Assembly (NCBI GenBank): GCA_014799505.1
Contig: JAAVHV010000006.1
Location: 1 to 34,357, forward strand
Origin: Clostridiales bacterium
GTDB taxonomy: Bacteria; Bacillota; Clostridia; Oscillospirales; Oscillospiraceae
Length of the DNA: 34,357 nt
Direction of reading: 5' to 3'
In this document: positions 13,981-22,026 of the stretch, piece by piece
Layout of the letters: each line of letters starts with the position of its first letter
How positions within the stretch are numbered: position 1 is the first letter of the stretch
Notes under the pieces: model-generated
What the model saw: the letters and a program-made list of their open reading frames with translations, nothing else
Told to the model about the DNA's origin: nothing
Database searches by the model: none
Program-made: the position numbers and the translations under genes

Positions 13981-16553
13981 AGAACAAGACGACACGGTTG
14001 CTGACGATCAGCCTGATCGGGGTGGCGTTGCTGTGCGTGTGCGTCTTTTCCTTCTTGGCAATCCATATGAGCGCCCAGAGCGCCAAGACCATCAACGAGG
14101 TCGGGACGCTCTATATGTCCACCATGAGCAGGCAGACCTCCATCCACTTTGACTCCATCATCACCCTGCGCATGGATCAGCTGGACGTGCTGGTGGGAAC
14201 CGTGCCCGCGGACAAGGTCCATACGGACCAGGACGCGCGGGACGAGCTGATCAAGGACGGCCGCTCCCGGGATTTCGACTGTCTGGCGTTCTATAAGACC
14301 GACGGGACCTTCGAGATGCTGTATGGCTCGGAGCTGACGCTCAGCGATCCGGAGCCCTTCCTGGACTCCCTGCGGAAAGGGGAGAACAAGGTGACTGTCG
14401 GCATCAACGCCGAAGGGGAAAAGGTGGTGCTGCTGGGGGTGCCCTCGTCCCACTCCTCCGCGGAGGAGTATCCCTGCGCGGGCCTGGTGGCCGGGCTGCC
14501 GGTAAGCTATATCAGCGAGCACCTGTCCCTGGATGAGAACAATGACCGAGTCTACTCCTTCATCATCCGCCGGGACGGCTCCTTTGTGCTGCGCACCGCC
14601 GACGCCTACGGCAACAGCTATTTCGAGCGGGCCCGGACCCTCTATGACAACGTGAGCGGCATGACGCCGGATCAGTACATAGAGGCCCTCAGCGGCGCCA
14701 TGGAGCGGGAGGAGAACTACACCACCGAGGTGACCATGAAGGACGGGGAGCGGTATCATCTGTACTGCACCAGCCTGCCCTATTCCGAGTGGCATCTCAT
14801 CACCTTCATGCCTTACGGCTCGGTGGACGCCATTGTCAGCAGCTTCGGCCGGGAGTGGGGCAGCCTGACCATACTCAGCGGGCTGATCGTCCTGTCGGCG
14901 CTGCTGCTGGTGTTTTTCAAGTACTTTGGGATCACCCGGCAGCAGCTCCGGGAGGTGGAAAACGCCCGCGCCGCAGCGGAGGAGGCGCGGAAGGAGGCCG
15001 AACACGCCAACAGGGCCAAGAGCGAGTTTTTGTCCAACATGAGCCATGACATCCGCACCCCCATGAACGCCATTGTGGGCATGACCGCCATCGCCACCGC
15101 CAATATCGACGACACGCAGCAGGTGAAGCACTGCCTGAAGAAGATCACGCTGTCCAGCAAGCATCTGCTGGGCCTCATCAACGACGTGCTGGATATGTCC
15201 AAGATCGAGAGCGGCAAGATGACGCTGAATCCGGATCAGGTATCCCTGCGGGAGGTGGTGGACGGCATCGTGTCCATCTGCCAGCCCCAGGTGAGGGCCA
15301 AGCGGCAGCAGTTTGACGTGTTCATCCACGATATCTCCACCGAAAACGTGATCTGCGACAGCGTGCGGCTGAACCAGGTGCTGATCAACCTGCTGTCCAA
15401 CGCCATCAAGTTCACCCCCGAGGGCGGGGAGATCCGCATGGCGCTGTACGAGGAGCCATCCCCCAGGGGGGACAGCTATGTACGCATCCACGTCCAGGTG
15501 AAGGACACTGGCATCGGAATGTCGGAGGAGTTCCAGAAGCACATTTTTGACTCCTTTGCCCGGGAGGACAGCGCCCGCGTCCATCGCACCGAGGGCACCG
15601 GCCTGGGTATGGCCATCACCAAATTCATTGTGGTGGATGCCATGGGCGGCACCATTGATGTGAACAGCCGCCAGGGCAGGGGCACTGAATTCAACGTCAC
15701 GCTGGATCTGGAAAAGGCTGAGGTGATGGAGGAGGACATGATCCTCCCCAACTGGGATATGCTGGTGGTGGACGACGACCGGCAGCTGTGCGAGTCGACC
15801 GCGTCCGCCCTGCGCTCCATCGGGGTAAACGCGGAGTGGACTCTGGACGGCGAGAGCGCCGTGGAGATGGTGGTGAAGCGCCACCACCGGGGGGACGATT
15901 ACGAGATTATCCTGCTGGACTGGAAGCTGCCCGGCATAGACGGCATCGCCACTGCCCGGCGCATCCGCCAGGAGCTGGGGGACACCGTGCCCATTCTGCT
16001 CATATCCGCTTACGACTGGGGGGAGATCGAGCATGATGCCAAAGCCGCCGGCATCACCGGATTCATTTCCAAGCCGCTGTTCCGCTCCACACTGTTCAAC
16101 TCCCTGCGGCAGTTTGCCGGGATAGAAGCGGCTCCGGAAGCTCCGGAGGTCGTCGCGGACAAGGGCCGGGATCTTACCGGGAAGCGCATTCTGCTGGCCG
16201 AGGACAACGAGCTCAACTGGGAGATCGCCTCGGAGCTGCTCTCTGCCGAGGGCCTGGAGCTGGAATGGGCGGAGAACGGCGAGATCTGCGTGAAAAAGTT
16301 CCAGCAGTCCCCGGCGGGCTTCTACGACGCAATACTGATGGATATCAGGATGCCGGTGATGGGGGGATACGAGGCCACCCAGGTCATCCGCACTCTGGAG
16401 CGCCCGGACCGGGATCTGCCCATCATCGCCATGACGGCGGATGCCTTCGCCGAGGATGTGCGCCGCAGCCTGGAGTGCGGCATGAACGCCCATGTAGCCA
16501 AGCCCATCGACGTGCAGGAGGTCATGCGCCTGTTGGAAAAGTACATCAAGTGA
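13977..16553 (+). CDS. Membrane hybrid sensor histidine kinase with two receiver domains
   Basis: The 858-residue protein begins with a membrane helix (about 8-30). An extracytoplasmic sensor region of about 265 residues follows (Cache/PAS-like by position; ligand unknown), then a second helix (about 297-316) and a coiled Ala/Glu/Arg-rich linker. The HisKA domain has phospho-accepting H357 in SNMSHDIRTPMN. The ATPase domain has an N-box near 471-480 (NLLSNAIKFTPEGG) and G-boxes DTGIGM and GTGLGMA. Two receiver domains follow: the first with D648 (LLDWKLPGIDG), the second with D789 (LMDIRMPVMGG); both keep the acidic pair and conserved lysine. The start is the ATG in the ATGA overlap with the Hpt gene. 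A strong terminator follows. Confidence 0.93.
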   Translation: MKNKTTRLLTISLIGVALLCVCVFSFLAIHMSAQSAKTINEVGTLYMSTMSRQTSIHFDSIITLRMDQLDVLVGTVPADKVHTDQDARDELIKDGRSRDFDCLAFYKTDGTFEMLYGSELTLSDPEPFLDSLRKGENKVTVGINAEGEKVVLLGVPSSHSSAEEYPCAGLVAGLPVSYISEHLSLDENNDRVYSFIIRRDGSFVLRTADAYGNSYFERARTLYDNVSGMTPDQYIEALSGAMEREENYTTEVTMKDGERYHLYCTSLPYSEWHLITFMPYGSVDAIVSSFGREWGSLTILSGLIVLSALLLVFFKYFGITRQQLREVENARAAAEEARKEAEHANRAKSEFLSNMSHDIRTPMNAIVGMTAIATANIDDTQQVKHCLKKITLSSKHLLGLINDVLDMSKIESGKMTLNPDQVSLREVVDGIVSICQPQVRAKRQQFDVFIHDISTENVICDSVRLNQVLINLLSNAIKFTPEGGEIRMALYEEPSPRGDSYVRIHVQVKDTGIGMSEEFQKHIFDSFAREDSARVHRTEGTGLGMAITKFIVVDAMGGTIDVNSRQGRGTEFNVTLDLEKAEVMEEDMILPNWDMLVVDDDRQLCESTASALRSIGVNAEWTLDGESAVEMVVKRHHRGDDYEIILLDWKLPGIDGIATARRIRQELGDTVPILLISAYDWGEIEHDAKAAGITGFISKPLFRSTLFNSLRQFAGIEAAPEAPEVVADKGRDLTGKRILLAEDNELNWEIASELLSAEGLELEWAENGEICVKKFQQSPAGFYDAILMDIRMPVMGGYEATQVIRTLERPDRDLPIIAMTADAFAEDVRRSLECGMNAHVAKPIDVQEVMRLLEKYIK

Positions 16554-16557
16554 CCAG

Positions 16558-16590
16558 ACGTCCCCCGGGCAGTGCCTGGGGGACGTTTTT
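16558..16590 (+). terminator. Rho-independent terminator of the phosphorelay operon
   Basis: ACGTCCCCC (from 16558) pairs with GGGGGACGT (to 16585); GGGC and GCCT extend the stem around a three-base loop, and five or six T follow. It separates the phosphorelay transcript from the flagellar operon. Confidence 0.9.
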
Positions 16591-16667
16591 GGGCCGCGAG
16601 GTTCTTGCACCGGCCAAAAGCACCCTATAAATTGGAGTTCCTGGCAGGACTTTGATGAAAGAAACAC

Positions 16668-16696
16668 TTGCGCCTTTTAGTACACTGTGCTATAAT
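16668..16696 (+). promoter_or_regulatory. Putative sigma-A promoter of the flagellar operon
   Basis: TTGCGC (16668-16673) and a perfect TATAAT (16691-16696) are 17 bases apart. The first flagellar start codon is about 240 bases further on, so the operon would have a long leader. A weaker pair, TTGCAC (16605-16610) and TATAAA (16626-16631) with 15-base spacing, lies upstream. The consensus fits the housekeeping sigma rather than sigma-28. Confidence 0.7.
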
Positions 16697-16729
16697 AGCG
16701 GAGTTGAATTGTGTCCTTTTGCGCTTTGA

Positions 16730-16864
16730 TGGGGGCAACGCCTCCAAAAAATGGGAAATACCGCCATTTTCTTCAAGTTCTGCGGGGGATGCTGAAAATC
16801 TGGAACATTGTTCCGAGCCGGCATTTTCCCGCATGGGGACAAGTTGCGGTACGGCGGTATTTTT
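16730..16864 (+). ncRNA. Candidate structured leader RNA of the flagellar operon
   Basis: The 388-base stretch between the kinase stop (16553) and flgB (16942) has no convincing gene. It holds a terminator, a promoter and this leader. A small hairpin GGGGGC/GCCTCC near 16733-16747 is followed by a long-range 10-bp perfect helix, AAATACCGCC (16756-16765) with GGCGGTATTT (16853-16862). Nested inside are GCGGGGGATGC (16782-16792) with GCATTTTCCCGC (16821-16832; 11 pairs, one bulged T) and GGAAC/GTTCC (16802-16814). The outer helix ends in five T (16860-16864), so it could act as an attenuator. Frames through it stay open into flgB, but they resemble no protein and the flgB family start is downstream. 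No known riboswitch class was recognised. Confidence 0.45.
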
Positions 16865-16941
16865 CGCGAAAACATTTCATAGTATCCATTTGCGCCATGG
16901 AGAGACGCTGTGGCCGGAAGATTCGGGAGGGTCGGACAGAT

Positions 16942-17331
16942 ATGGACTTTTTGATGAGCAACTCTCAGCTCCTGCTGGAAAAATCAGCGGGTTTCCTCTG
17001 GACGAAGCAGGCGGCAATTCTCGACAATATCGCCAATGCTGAAACGCCCAACTATAAGGCCAAGGTCGTGACCTTTGAGGAGAGCATCCGCTCCAAGCTG
17101 GAGGAGGCCGCCGCGCGCCCCACCGGGGCCGGAAAGGCCGTGCGGGACATCCTGGAGGATTCCGAGCTCACCGTGTTTGAGGCCCAAGAGCAGACCCGCA
17201 TGGACGATAACGGCGTGAACATCACCAGCGAGATGACTGAGATGATCCGCAACGCCTATCAGCAGCAGTACGTCTATCAGGCCATCAACAAGCACTATGC
17301 CATGCTGAGCAAGGCTGTCCGGGGCCAATAA
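16942..17331 (+). CDS. flgB: Flagellar basal-body rod protein FlgB
   Basis: FlgB forms the most proximal part of the flagellar rod. The 129-residue protein starts MDFLMSNSQLLLEKS and has the rod/hook-family signature DNIANAETPNYK at 28-39, with a heptad-like C-terminal helix (ITSEMTEMIRNAYQQQYVYQ). The ATG at 16942 matches the family start and follows GGGAGG by 11 bases. An in-frame extension to 16711 is open but unlike any FlgB. It is the first gene of the flagellar operon; flgC follows after 16 bases. Confidence 0.95.
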   Translation: MDFLMSNSQLLLEKSAGFLWTKQAAILDNIANAETPNYKAKVVTFEESIRSKLEEAAARPTGAGKAVRDILEDSELTVFEAQEQTRMDDNGVNITSEMTEMIRNAYQQQYVYQAINKHYAMLSKAVRGQ

Positions 17332-17347
17332 TTAGGGGGTACATAGT

Positions 17348-17821
17348 ATGTCTTTCATGAATTCCATCAACATCATCGGCTCCGGGCTTACCGCCCAGCA
17401 GCTTCGGCTGGATATCGTGTCGGAAAATGTCACAAACTCCCAGACCACCCGCACCGAGAACGGTGACGGCGCTTACCGCCGGAAAATGGTGGTGTTCGAG
17501 GCGGTCAGCGGCCGGGACTCCTTCCGGGACGCTATGGCCAAGGCGGCCAACGGCTTGATTGCCAACACTGCCACCGGGGCCAGCCCCAACGCGGGCGGCG
17601 TGCGGGTGACCCAGATCGTGGAGGATGAGTCCCCCATGAAGATGGTGTATGACCCCACCCACCCCGACGCCAACGAGGACGGGTATCTGGAAATGCCCAA
17701 CGTGGACATGGTGAAGGAGATCGCCGACGCCATGGCCGCCAGCCGGGCCTATGCTTCCAACGTCACCGCGTTCAACACGCTGAAATCCGTCATCTCCAGC
17801 GGCTTGGAGATCGGCCGGTAA
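17348..17821 (+). CDS. flgC: Flagellar basal-body rod protein FlgC
   Basis: FlgC is a proximal rod subunit exported by the flagellar type III system. The 157-residue protein has the N-terminal motif GLTAQQLRLDIVSENVTNSQ (a variant of the rod-protein consensus, with Ser-Glu-Asn-Val-Thr for Asn-Asn-Ile-Ala) and a C-terminal helix VKEIADAMAASRAYASNVTA. DPTHPDANEDGYLEMPNVD near 115-133 is the FlgC hallmark. AGGGGGT precedes the ATG. Length is close to the family average. Confidence 0.95.
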   Translation: MSFMNSINIIGSGLTAQQLRLDIVSENVTNSQTTRTENGDGAYRRKMVVFEAVSGRDSFRDAMAKAANGLIANTATGASPNAGGVRVTQIVEDESPMKMVYDPTHPDANEDGYLEMPNVDMVKEIADAMAASRAYASNVTAFNTLKSVISSGLEIGR

Positions 17822-17855
17822 GGCTTAGTTTGATACATAAAAGGAGAAAACAGCC

Positions 17856-18203
17856 ATGAGCACTCCCATTGAGGGCATCACCAATACCGGGATCACCGGC
17901 ATCACCAATACCATCCCAAAGATTGCGCCCCCCACCTGGGGGACGCAGGAGGAGAAGGCCGCCGGACTTGACGAGGTCAAGGACAGCCCCTTCGGCTCCA
18001 TTTTCAGCTCCCTGATCCAGAACGTGAAGGACACTGACGCCGAGTTCACCCAGAACCAGTATCTGCTGGCCACTGGCCAGCTGGACAATCCCGTCCAGCT
18101 GGGCATTTCCGCCTATAAGGCGGACATCGCGCTGGATCTGCTGATCCAAATGCGCAACAAGGCGCTGGACGCTTACAACGAGCTGAAGAACATGAGCGTC
18201 TAA
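17856..18203 (+). CDS. fliE: Flagellar hook-basal body complex protein FliE
   Basis: FliE joins the MS-ring to the rod. The 115-residue protein has a variable Thr/Ile-rich N-terminus and the conserved C-terminal half: FGSIFSSLIQNV, then the helical tail ALDLLIQMRNKALDAYNEL. AAAGGAG lies at the normal distance before the ATG. The position between flgC and fliF is standard. Confidence 0.94.
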   Translation: MSTPIEGITNTGITGITNTIPKIAPPTWGTQEEKAAGLDEVKDSPFGSIFSSLIQNVKDTDAEFTQNQYLLATGQLDNPVQLGISAYKADIALDLLIQMRNKALDAYNELKNMSV

Positions 18204-18251
18204 GGCAGATCGCCATTGGAAGAAAGAACGCGGAAAGCGGGGTGATGGGGC

Positions 18252-19967
18252 TTGGACAAGGAGAAGCTGAAGGGCTATCTCGACAAAGTAAAGACAGCCC
18301 TTGGAAAGATTTCTAAGAAAATCTGGATCATCATCGCGGTTGCGGTGGCCGTCCTGGTCATCGCCATCGTCATTTTCCTGAAAACAAGGCCCTATTCTAC
18401 GCTGATTACCGGAGCCACCGATGAAGAGACGGCCACCGTGCTCTCCTGGCTCCAGGAGAATGGGTTTACGGATTATAAGATGGAGGGCTCCGGCACCATC
18501 CTGGTGCCCGCGGGCCAGGCCCCCAGCCTGAAGGCGAGGCTGCTCCAGGAGCAGTACTCCCAGTCCAACTTCCCCTATAGCTTGTACTTTGAGCAGGTGG
18601 GCGCCCTGTCCACCCAGGCGGACCGCCGTGTGGCCCAGTTGGCGACCCTCACCGACAACTTTAGGAAAACCATCCGCCAGTTCCCCGGGGTGCGGGATGT
18701 GACTGTGGAAATCAACCCGGGCGAGGACCGGGGCTACGTGCTGGACAGCAACAACAGGGTGGAAGCGTCCGCCGGCGTCATGCTCTATATGCAGAACGGC
18801 AAGACCCTTACCGAAGGGCAGGCCAACGCCATCCGAAATTACATCGCCGCCGGCGTGCCCGGGCTGGATGTCAAGAATGTGGTCATCGAGGACGACAACG
18901 GCACCGACTACAGCGGTATCAGCAGCGGCAGCGCCGCCGCCGCGGCCAGCTCGGCGCTGAAGATCCAGATGGAGCGCCTGTGGAAAAAGGAGATCGAGGA
19001 TCAACTTTATCCCCTCCTGGCTGGAACCTTCGGCCCGGACAATGTGCACCTCTCGGTCAGCGTTGAGGCGGAGCTGGGCGACAAGACCGTCAACGATTAT
19101 AAAGTGACCCTGCCCGAGTTCGCCGAGAACGGGGAGACCGGCGGCAGGGGCCCCCTCAGCAAGGAGGTTTACGTCTACCAGTTCACCACCAACGATGAGG
19201 GGGCCACAGGCGGCGTGGTGGGCACCTCGACCAACGCCGACCTGCCCACCTATGTGGAGCAGGGGGACGCCGTGGCGGAGCTCCAGAGGATCCTGGAGGA
19301 GCAGGTGGAGCGAGACTACGACAACTCCAAGACCCAGACCCAGATGATCATCACCGCCGCTTCCCTGACCAAGGTCACGGTGACGGTGACCATCGACTCC
19401 GAGAATTACGGGCCGGTGAACGCCAACGAGGTTCGCGCCGCCGTAGCCAGCGCCTCCGGCATCGTGGCCCCGCTGGAGCTGCCCGACGACATGACCGCTG
19501 ACGACTACCTGGCCCGGTACATCACGGTCGTCAATATCCCGTTCTGGCGTGAGCCTGAGCCCACACCGACGCCCTCTTTCTTTGAGCGGATGGGCATCCC
19601 CGAGTGGGTGGTGTACGCCGCCATCGGCGGGCTGGTGCTGTTCGTTATCATCCTGGTGGCCATCATCCTGCTGGTGCGCGGTCATAAGAAGAAGAAGCAG
19701 GCGGCGGAGCAGAAAGCCGTGGAGGAGCTGATGGCCACGGCCATGCCCGGCCAGGTGATGGTGGAGATCGGGGCGGACGGGCAGCCCGTTGTGCAGCCCG
19801 TGCTGGATGAGAACGGCAACCCCGTGTCCGGCGCCGACGTGATGGATATGCACACCGAGCGCAGCATGGAGCTGCGGCAGAACATCCGGGATTACGTGGA
19901 CGAGAATATGGAAGTCGCCGCCTTGCTGCTCAAGAGCTGGCTGAAGGAGGATGGAGACAATGGCTGA
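18252..19967 (+). CDS. fliF: Flagellar MS-ring protein FliF
   Basis: FliF builds the membrane ring that anchors the motor. The 571-residue protein has membrane helix 1 at about 24-43, a YscJ/FliF ring-building region with TRPYSTLITGATDEE and the conserved LLQEQYSQSNFPY, a long periplasmic domain, membrane helix 2 at about 452-476, and a C-terminal tail (RQNIRDYVDENMEVAALLLKSWL) that binds FliG. The start codon is TTG at 18252, with GGGGTGATGGGG upstream; the ATG inside that stretch is out of frame. The last 8 bases overlap fliG. Confidence 0.95.
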   Translation: MDKEKLKGYLDKVKTALGKISKKIWIIIAVAVAVLVIAIVIFLKTRPYSTLITGATDEETATVLSWLQENGFTDYKMEGSGTILVPAGQAPSLKARLLQEQYSQSNFPYSLYFEQVGALSTQADRRVAQLATLTDNFRKTIRQFPGVRDVTVEINPGEDRGYVLDSNNRVEASAGVMLYMQNGKTLTEGQANAIRNYIAAGVPGLDVKNVVIEDDNGTDYSGISSGSAAAAASSALKIQMERLWKKEIEDQLYPLLAGTFGPDNVHLSVSVEAELGDKTVNDYKVTLPEFAENGETGGRGPLSKEVYVYQFTTNDEGATGGVVGTSTNADLPTYVEQGDAVAELQRILEEQVERDYDNSKTQTQMIITAASLTKVTVTVTIDSENYGPVNANEVRAAVASASGIVAPLELPDDMTADDYLARYITVVNIPFWREPEPTPTPSFFERMGIPEWVVYAAIGGLVLFVIILVAIILLVRGHKKKKQAAEQKAVEELMATAMPGQVMVEIGADGQPVVQPVLDENGNPVSGADVMDMHTERSMELRQNIRDYVDENMEVAALLLKSWLKEDGDNG

Positions 19968-21042
19968 CGCTGCGGTCGTGGAACAAAAAGCGGCTCCCGC
20001 CGAGGCCGGCGCCTCCGGGGGGAAGAAGAAGCTGGAGCATGAAGTCCCCCTCACCGGCGCCCAGCGGGCCGCCACCGTGATCATTGCCCTGGGAGTGGAA
20101 CGGGCATCCGTGCTCTACAAGCACATGGAGCCCGAGGACGTGGAACAGCTCACCCTGGAAGTGGCCAAAATGGGTTTTCTGGGTTCGGAGCAGACCGAGT
20201 CCATCCTGAATGAGTTCTATCAGCTATGCCGCACCAACCGGGCGGTCACCGAGGGCGGCCTGGAGTACGCCCGCACCGTGCTGGAAAAGGCGTACGGCGC
20301 GCAAGCGGCGGAGGAGCTGCTGGGCAAGGTGACCAAGTCCCTGCAAAACCGCAACTTCTCCTTTATGGAGAAGGCGGACGACAAGTCGCTGTTCTCCGCC
20401 TTGCAGAACGAGCGCCCCCAGACGATCTCTCTGGTGCTGTCCTATGTGGATCCGGACAAGGCCGCCGGGGTCATCTCCCAGCTGGACGAGAAGCGGCAGA
20501 TCCAAGTGGTGGAGAGCATGGCCAAGATCGAGAGCGTGTCCCCCACCGCCGTCAAGATCATCGAGGCCGAGATGCGCAAGAAGTTCTCCAGCATCGTCAC
20601 CAGCGCCAACGTGAAGGTGGGCGGCATCGACTACGTAGCCAACGTGATGAACAACTTGGATCGCACCAGCGAGAAGAACATCTTCGATGGGCTGTCCGCC
20701 TACGACCAGGAGCTGGCTGAGGAGATCCGCAAGCGGATGTTCGTGTTCGAGGACATCATCACCATGGACGACCGTTCCGTGCAGCGCTTCGTCCGGGACT
20801 GCGATCCCCGGGATCTGGTGCTGGCCCTCAAGGCCGCCAACGAGGAGGTCTCCAGGAAGCTGCTCAGCAATATGTCCACCCGTATGGCTCAGAACATCCG
20901 GGACGACCTGGAGATCACGACCAATGTCCGCATGAAGGACGTGGAGGACGCCCAGCAGCGTATCGTGGATATCATCCGCGACCTGGAGGAGAAGAACGAG
21001 ATCGTGATCGCGAAGGGCGGAAAGGACGATATCATTGCCTAA
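19960..21042 (+). CDS. fliG: Flagellar motor switch protein FliG
   Basis: FliG is the rotor protein that interacts with the MotA stator to generate torque. The 360-residue protein has an N-terminal Ala-rich lead, the FliF-binding domain (about 30-110), the middle domain with ERPQTISLVLSYV (near 151-163) and GGIDYVANVMNNLDRTSEK, and the C-terminal torque domain with MFVFEDIITMDDRSVQRFVR (from about 260) that holds the charged residues. Two ATG codons are possible. The one at 19951 touches the ribosome site directly, so 19960, nine bases after AGGAGG, is chosen. It overlaps fliF by 8 bases and fliH by 8 bases. Confidence 0.95.
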   Translation: MADAAVVEQKAAPAEAGASGGKKKLEHEVPLTGAQRAATVIIALGVERASVLYKHMEPEDVEQLTLEVAKMGFLGSEQTESILNEFYQLCRTNRAVTEGGLEYARTVLEKAYGAQAAEELLGKVTKSLQNRNFSFMEKADDKSLFSALQNERPQTISLVLSYVDPDKAAGVISQLDEKRQIQVVESMAKIESVSPTAVKIIEAEMRKKFSSIVTSANVKVGGIDYVANVMNNLDRTSEKNIFDGLSAYDQELAEEIRKRMFVFEDIITMDDRSVQRFVRDCDPRDLVLALKAANEEVSRKLLSNMSTRMAQNIRDDLEITTNVRMKDVEDAQQRIVDIIRDLEEKNEIVIAKGGKDDIIA

Positions 21043-21955
21043 CATATTCAAAGCGTTCCTGTTTGGGGAGGCCAAGGATAAGTCTGATTCCGAGACAAAG
21101 GTGGAGCCCTACCGCTTCCCAGACGCGGCGGAGCTGGTGGTGGAGCCCGAGCCTGCGGAAGAGCCGCCCGCGGCCGAGCTGGATCTGTTTATTGAGACGG
21201 ATGCCGAGCCGGAGGACGGCGCGGGCCTTCAGGGGGGATTTGACGCGCTCATTGCCGACCCGGAACCCGAGCCGGAGCCTGAGGGTAAGACGAGCCCCAT
21301 TACCTTCGCCCAGATACAGGCCGAGGAGATTTTGGCCGACGCCCGGCGGGACGCGGAGCGCATCTTGAAGCAGGCCAGGGACGACGCCGACCGGGAGGCG
21401 GAGAACGTGTTCGCCAAAGCCCGGGAGGAGGGCTACCAGGAAGGCTATGTCCAGGGCATGGCCCAGGCGGCCGAGGAGTCCAAGCAGCTCCGGGAGGAGC
21501 AGGCCCAGCGCATGGAGGAGGAAGTGCACCGCTTCATGGAGCACGCGGGGGTCGCCCTGGACCGGCAGATGGATCAGAGCGTGGACGACCTGCGGGATCT
21601 GGCCCTGGCGGTGGCGGAAAAGGTGGTGTGCGTCAGCCTGAAGAGCAGCGCCGACGTCATCAGCCGGATGATCCAGACCGCCATTGACAAGCGCAAGAAA
21701 AAAGAATGGGTGCATATCTATATCTCGGAGTGCGACGCCAAGCGGCTCAGTCAGATCCCTGCCTCCCTGTCCGCGGCGCTCAGCGCCCTGTCCGACCGGG
21801 TGCGCATCATCCCCATGGCGGACGACGAGTCGGGCACCTGCATCATCGAGATGCCGGACGAGATCGTGGACGCCAGCGCCGCCACCCAGCTGCATAATCT
21901 GCGCACCATCCTGACGGACACCGCCAACAGCGCGTCCGGGATTACGATATTTTAG
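21035..21955 (+). CDS. fliH: Flagellar assembly protein FliH
   Basis: FliH regulates the export ATPase FliI and forms the peripheral stalk of the export machine. The 306-residue protein starts MPNIFKAFLFGE and has an acidic Pro/Glu-rich N-terminal region (about 25-85), a long charged coiled coil (about 90-185, with AREEGYQEGYVQGMAQA) and a conserved C-terminal domain (DESGTCIIEMPDEIVDAS). The start is TTG at 21035, overlapping the fliG stop, with AAGGAC upstream. It is longer than many FliH proteins because of the acidic lead. Confidence 0.9.
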   Translation: MPNIFKAFLFGEAKDKSDSETKVEPYRFPDAAELVVEPEPAEEPPAAELDLFIETDAEPEDGAGLQGGFDALIADPEPEPEPEGKTSPITFAQIQAEEILADARRDAERILKQARDDADREAENVFAKAREEGYQEGYVQGMAQAAEESKQLREEQAQRMEEEVHRFMEHAGVALDRQMDQSVDDLRDLALAVAEKVVCVSLKSSADVISRMIQTAIDKRKKKEWVHIYISECDAKRLSQIPASLSAALSALSDRVRIIPMADDESGTCIIEMPDEIVDASAATQLHNLRTILTDTANSASGITIF

Positions 21956-22026
21956 AAATTTGACGGGGCTTCCCATTCTCCCAGGCCGGGAAGGAAGCGC
22001 TGAAGCACAGGCCGGTGGAGTGAATC

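Noticed and set aside
13959-16667. Long antisense open frame opposite the hybrid kinase (902 codons)
   Set aside because: Same codon-bias artefact; no recognisable domain, and it covers a clear terminator.
16711-16941. 77-codon N-terminal extension of FlgB, or a separate small protein in the leader
   Set aside because: No similarity to FlgB or any family I recognise; the pairing pattern suggests RNA structure instead. The ATG at 16942 matches the family start.
16700-16941. Cyclic-di-GMP-I (GEMM) riboswitch in the flgB leader
   Set aside because: The conserved GEMM sequence blocks (such as the GCAAACC-like and GACGCAAAG segments) are not present, so it was reported only as an unclassified structure.
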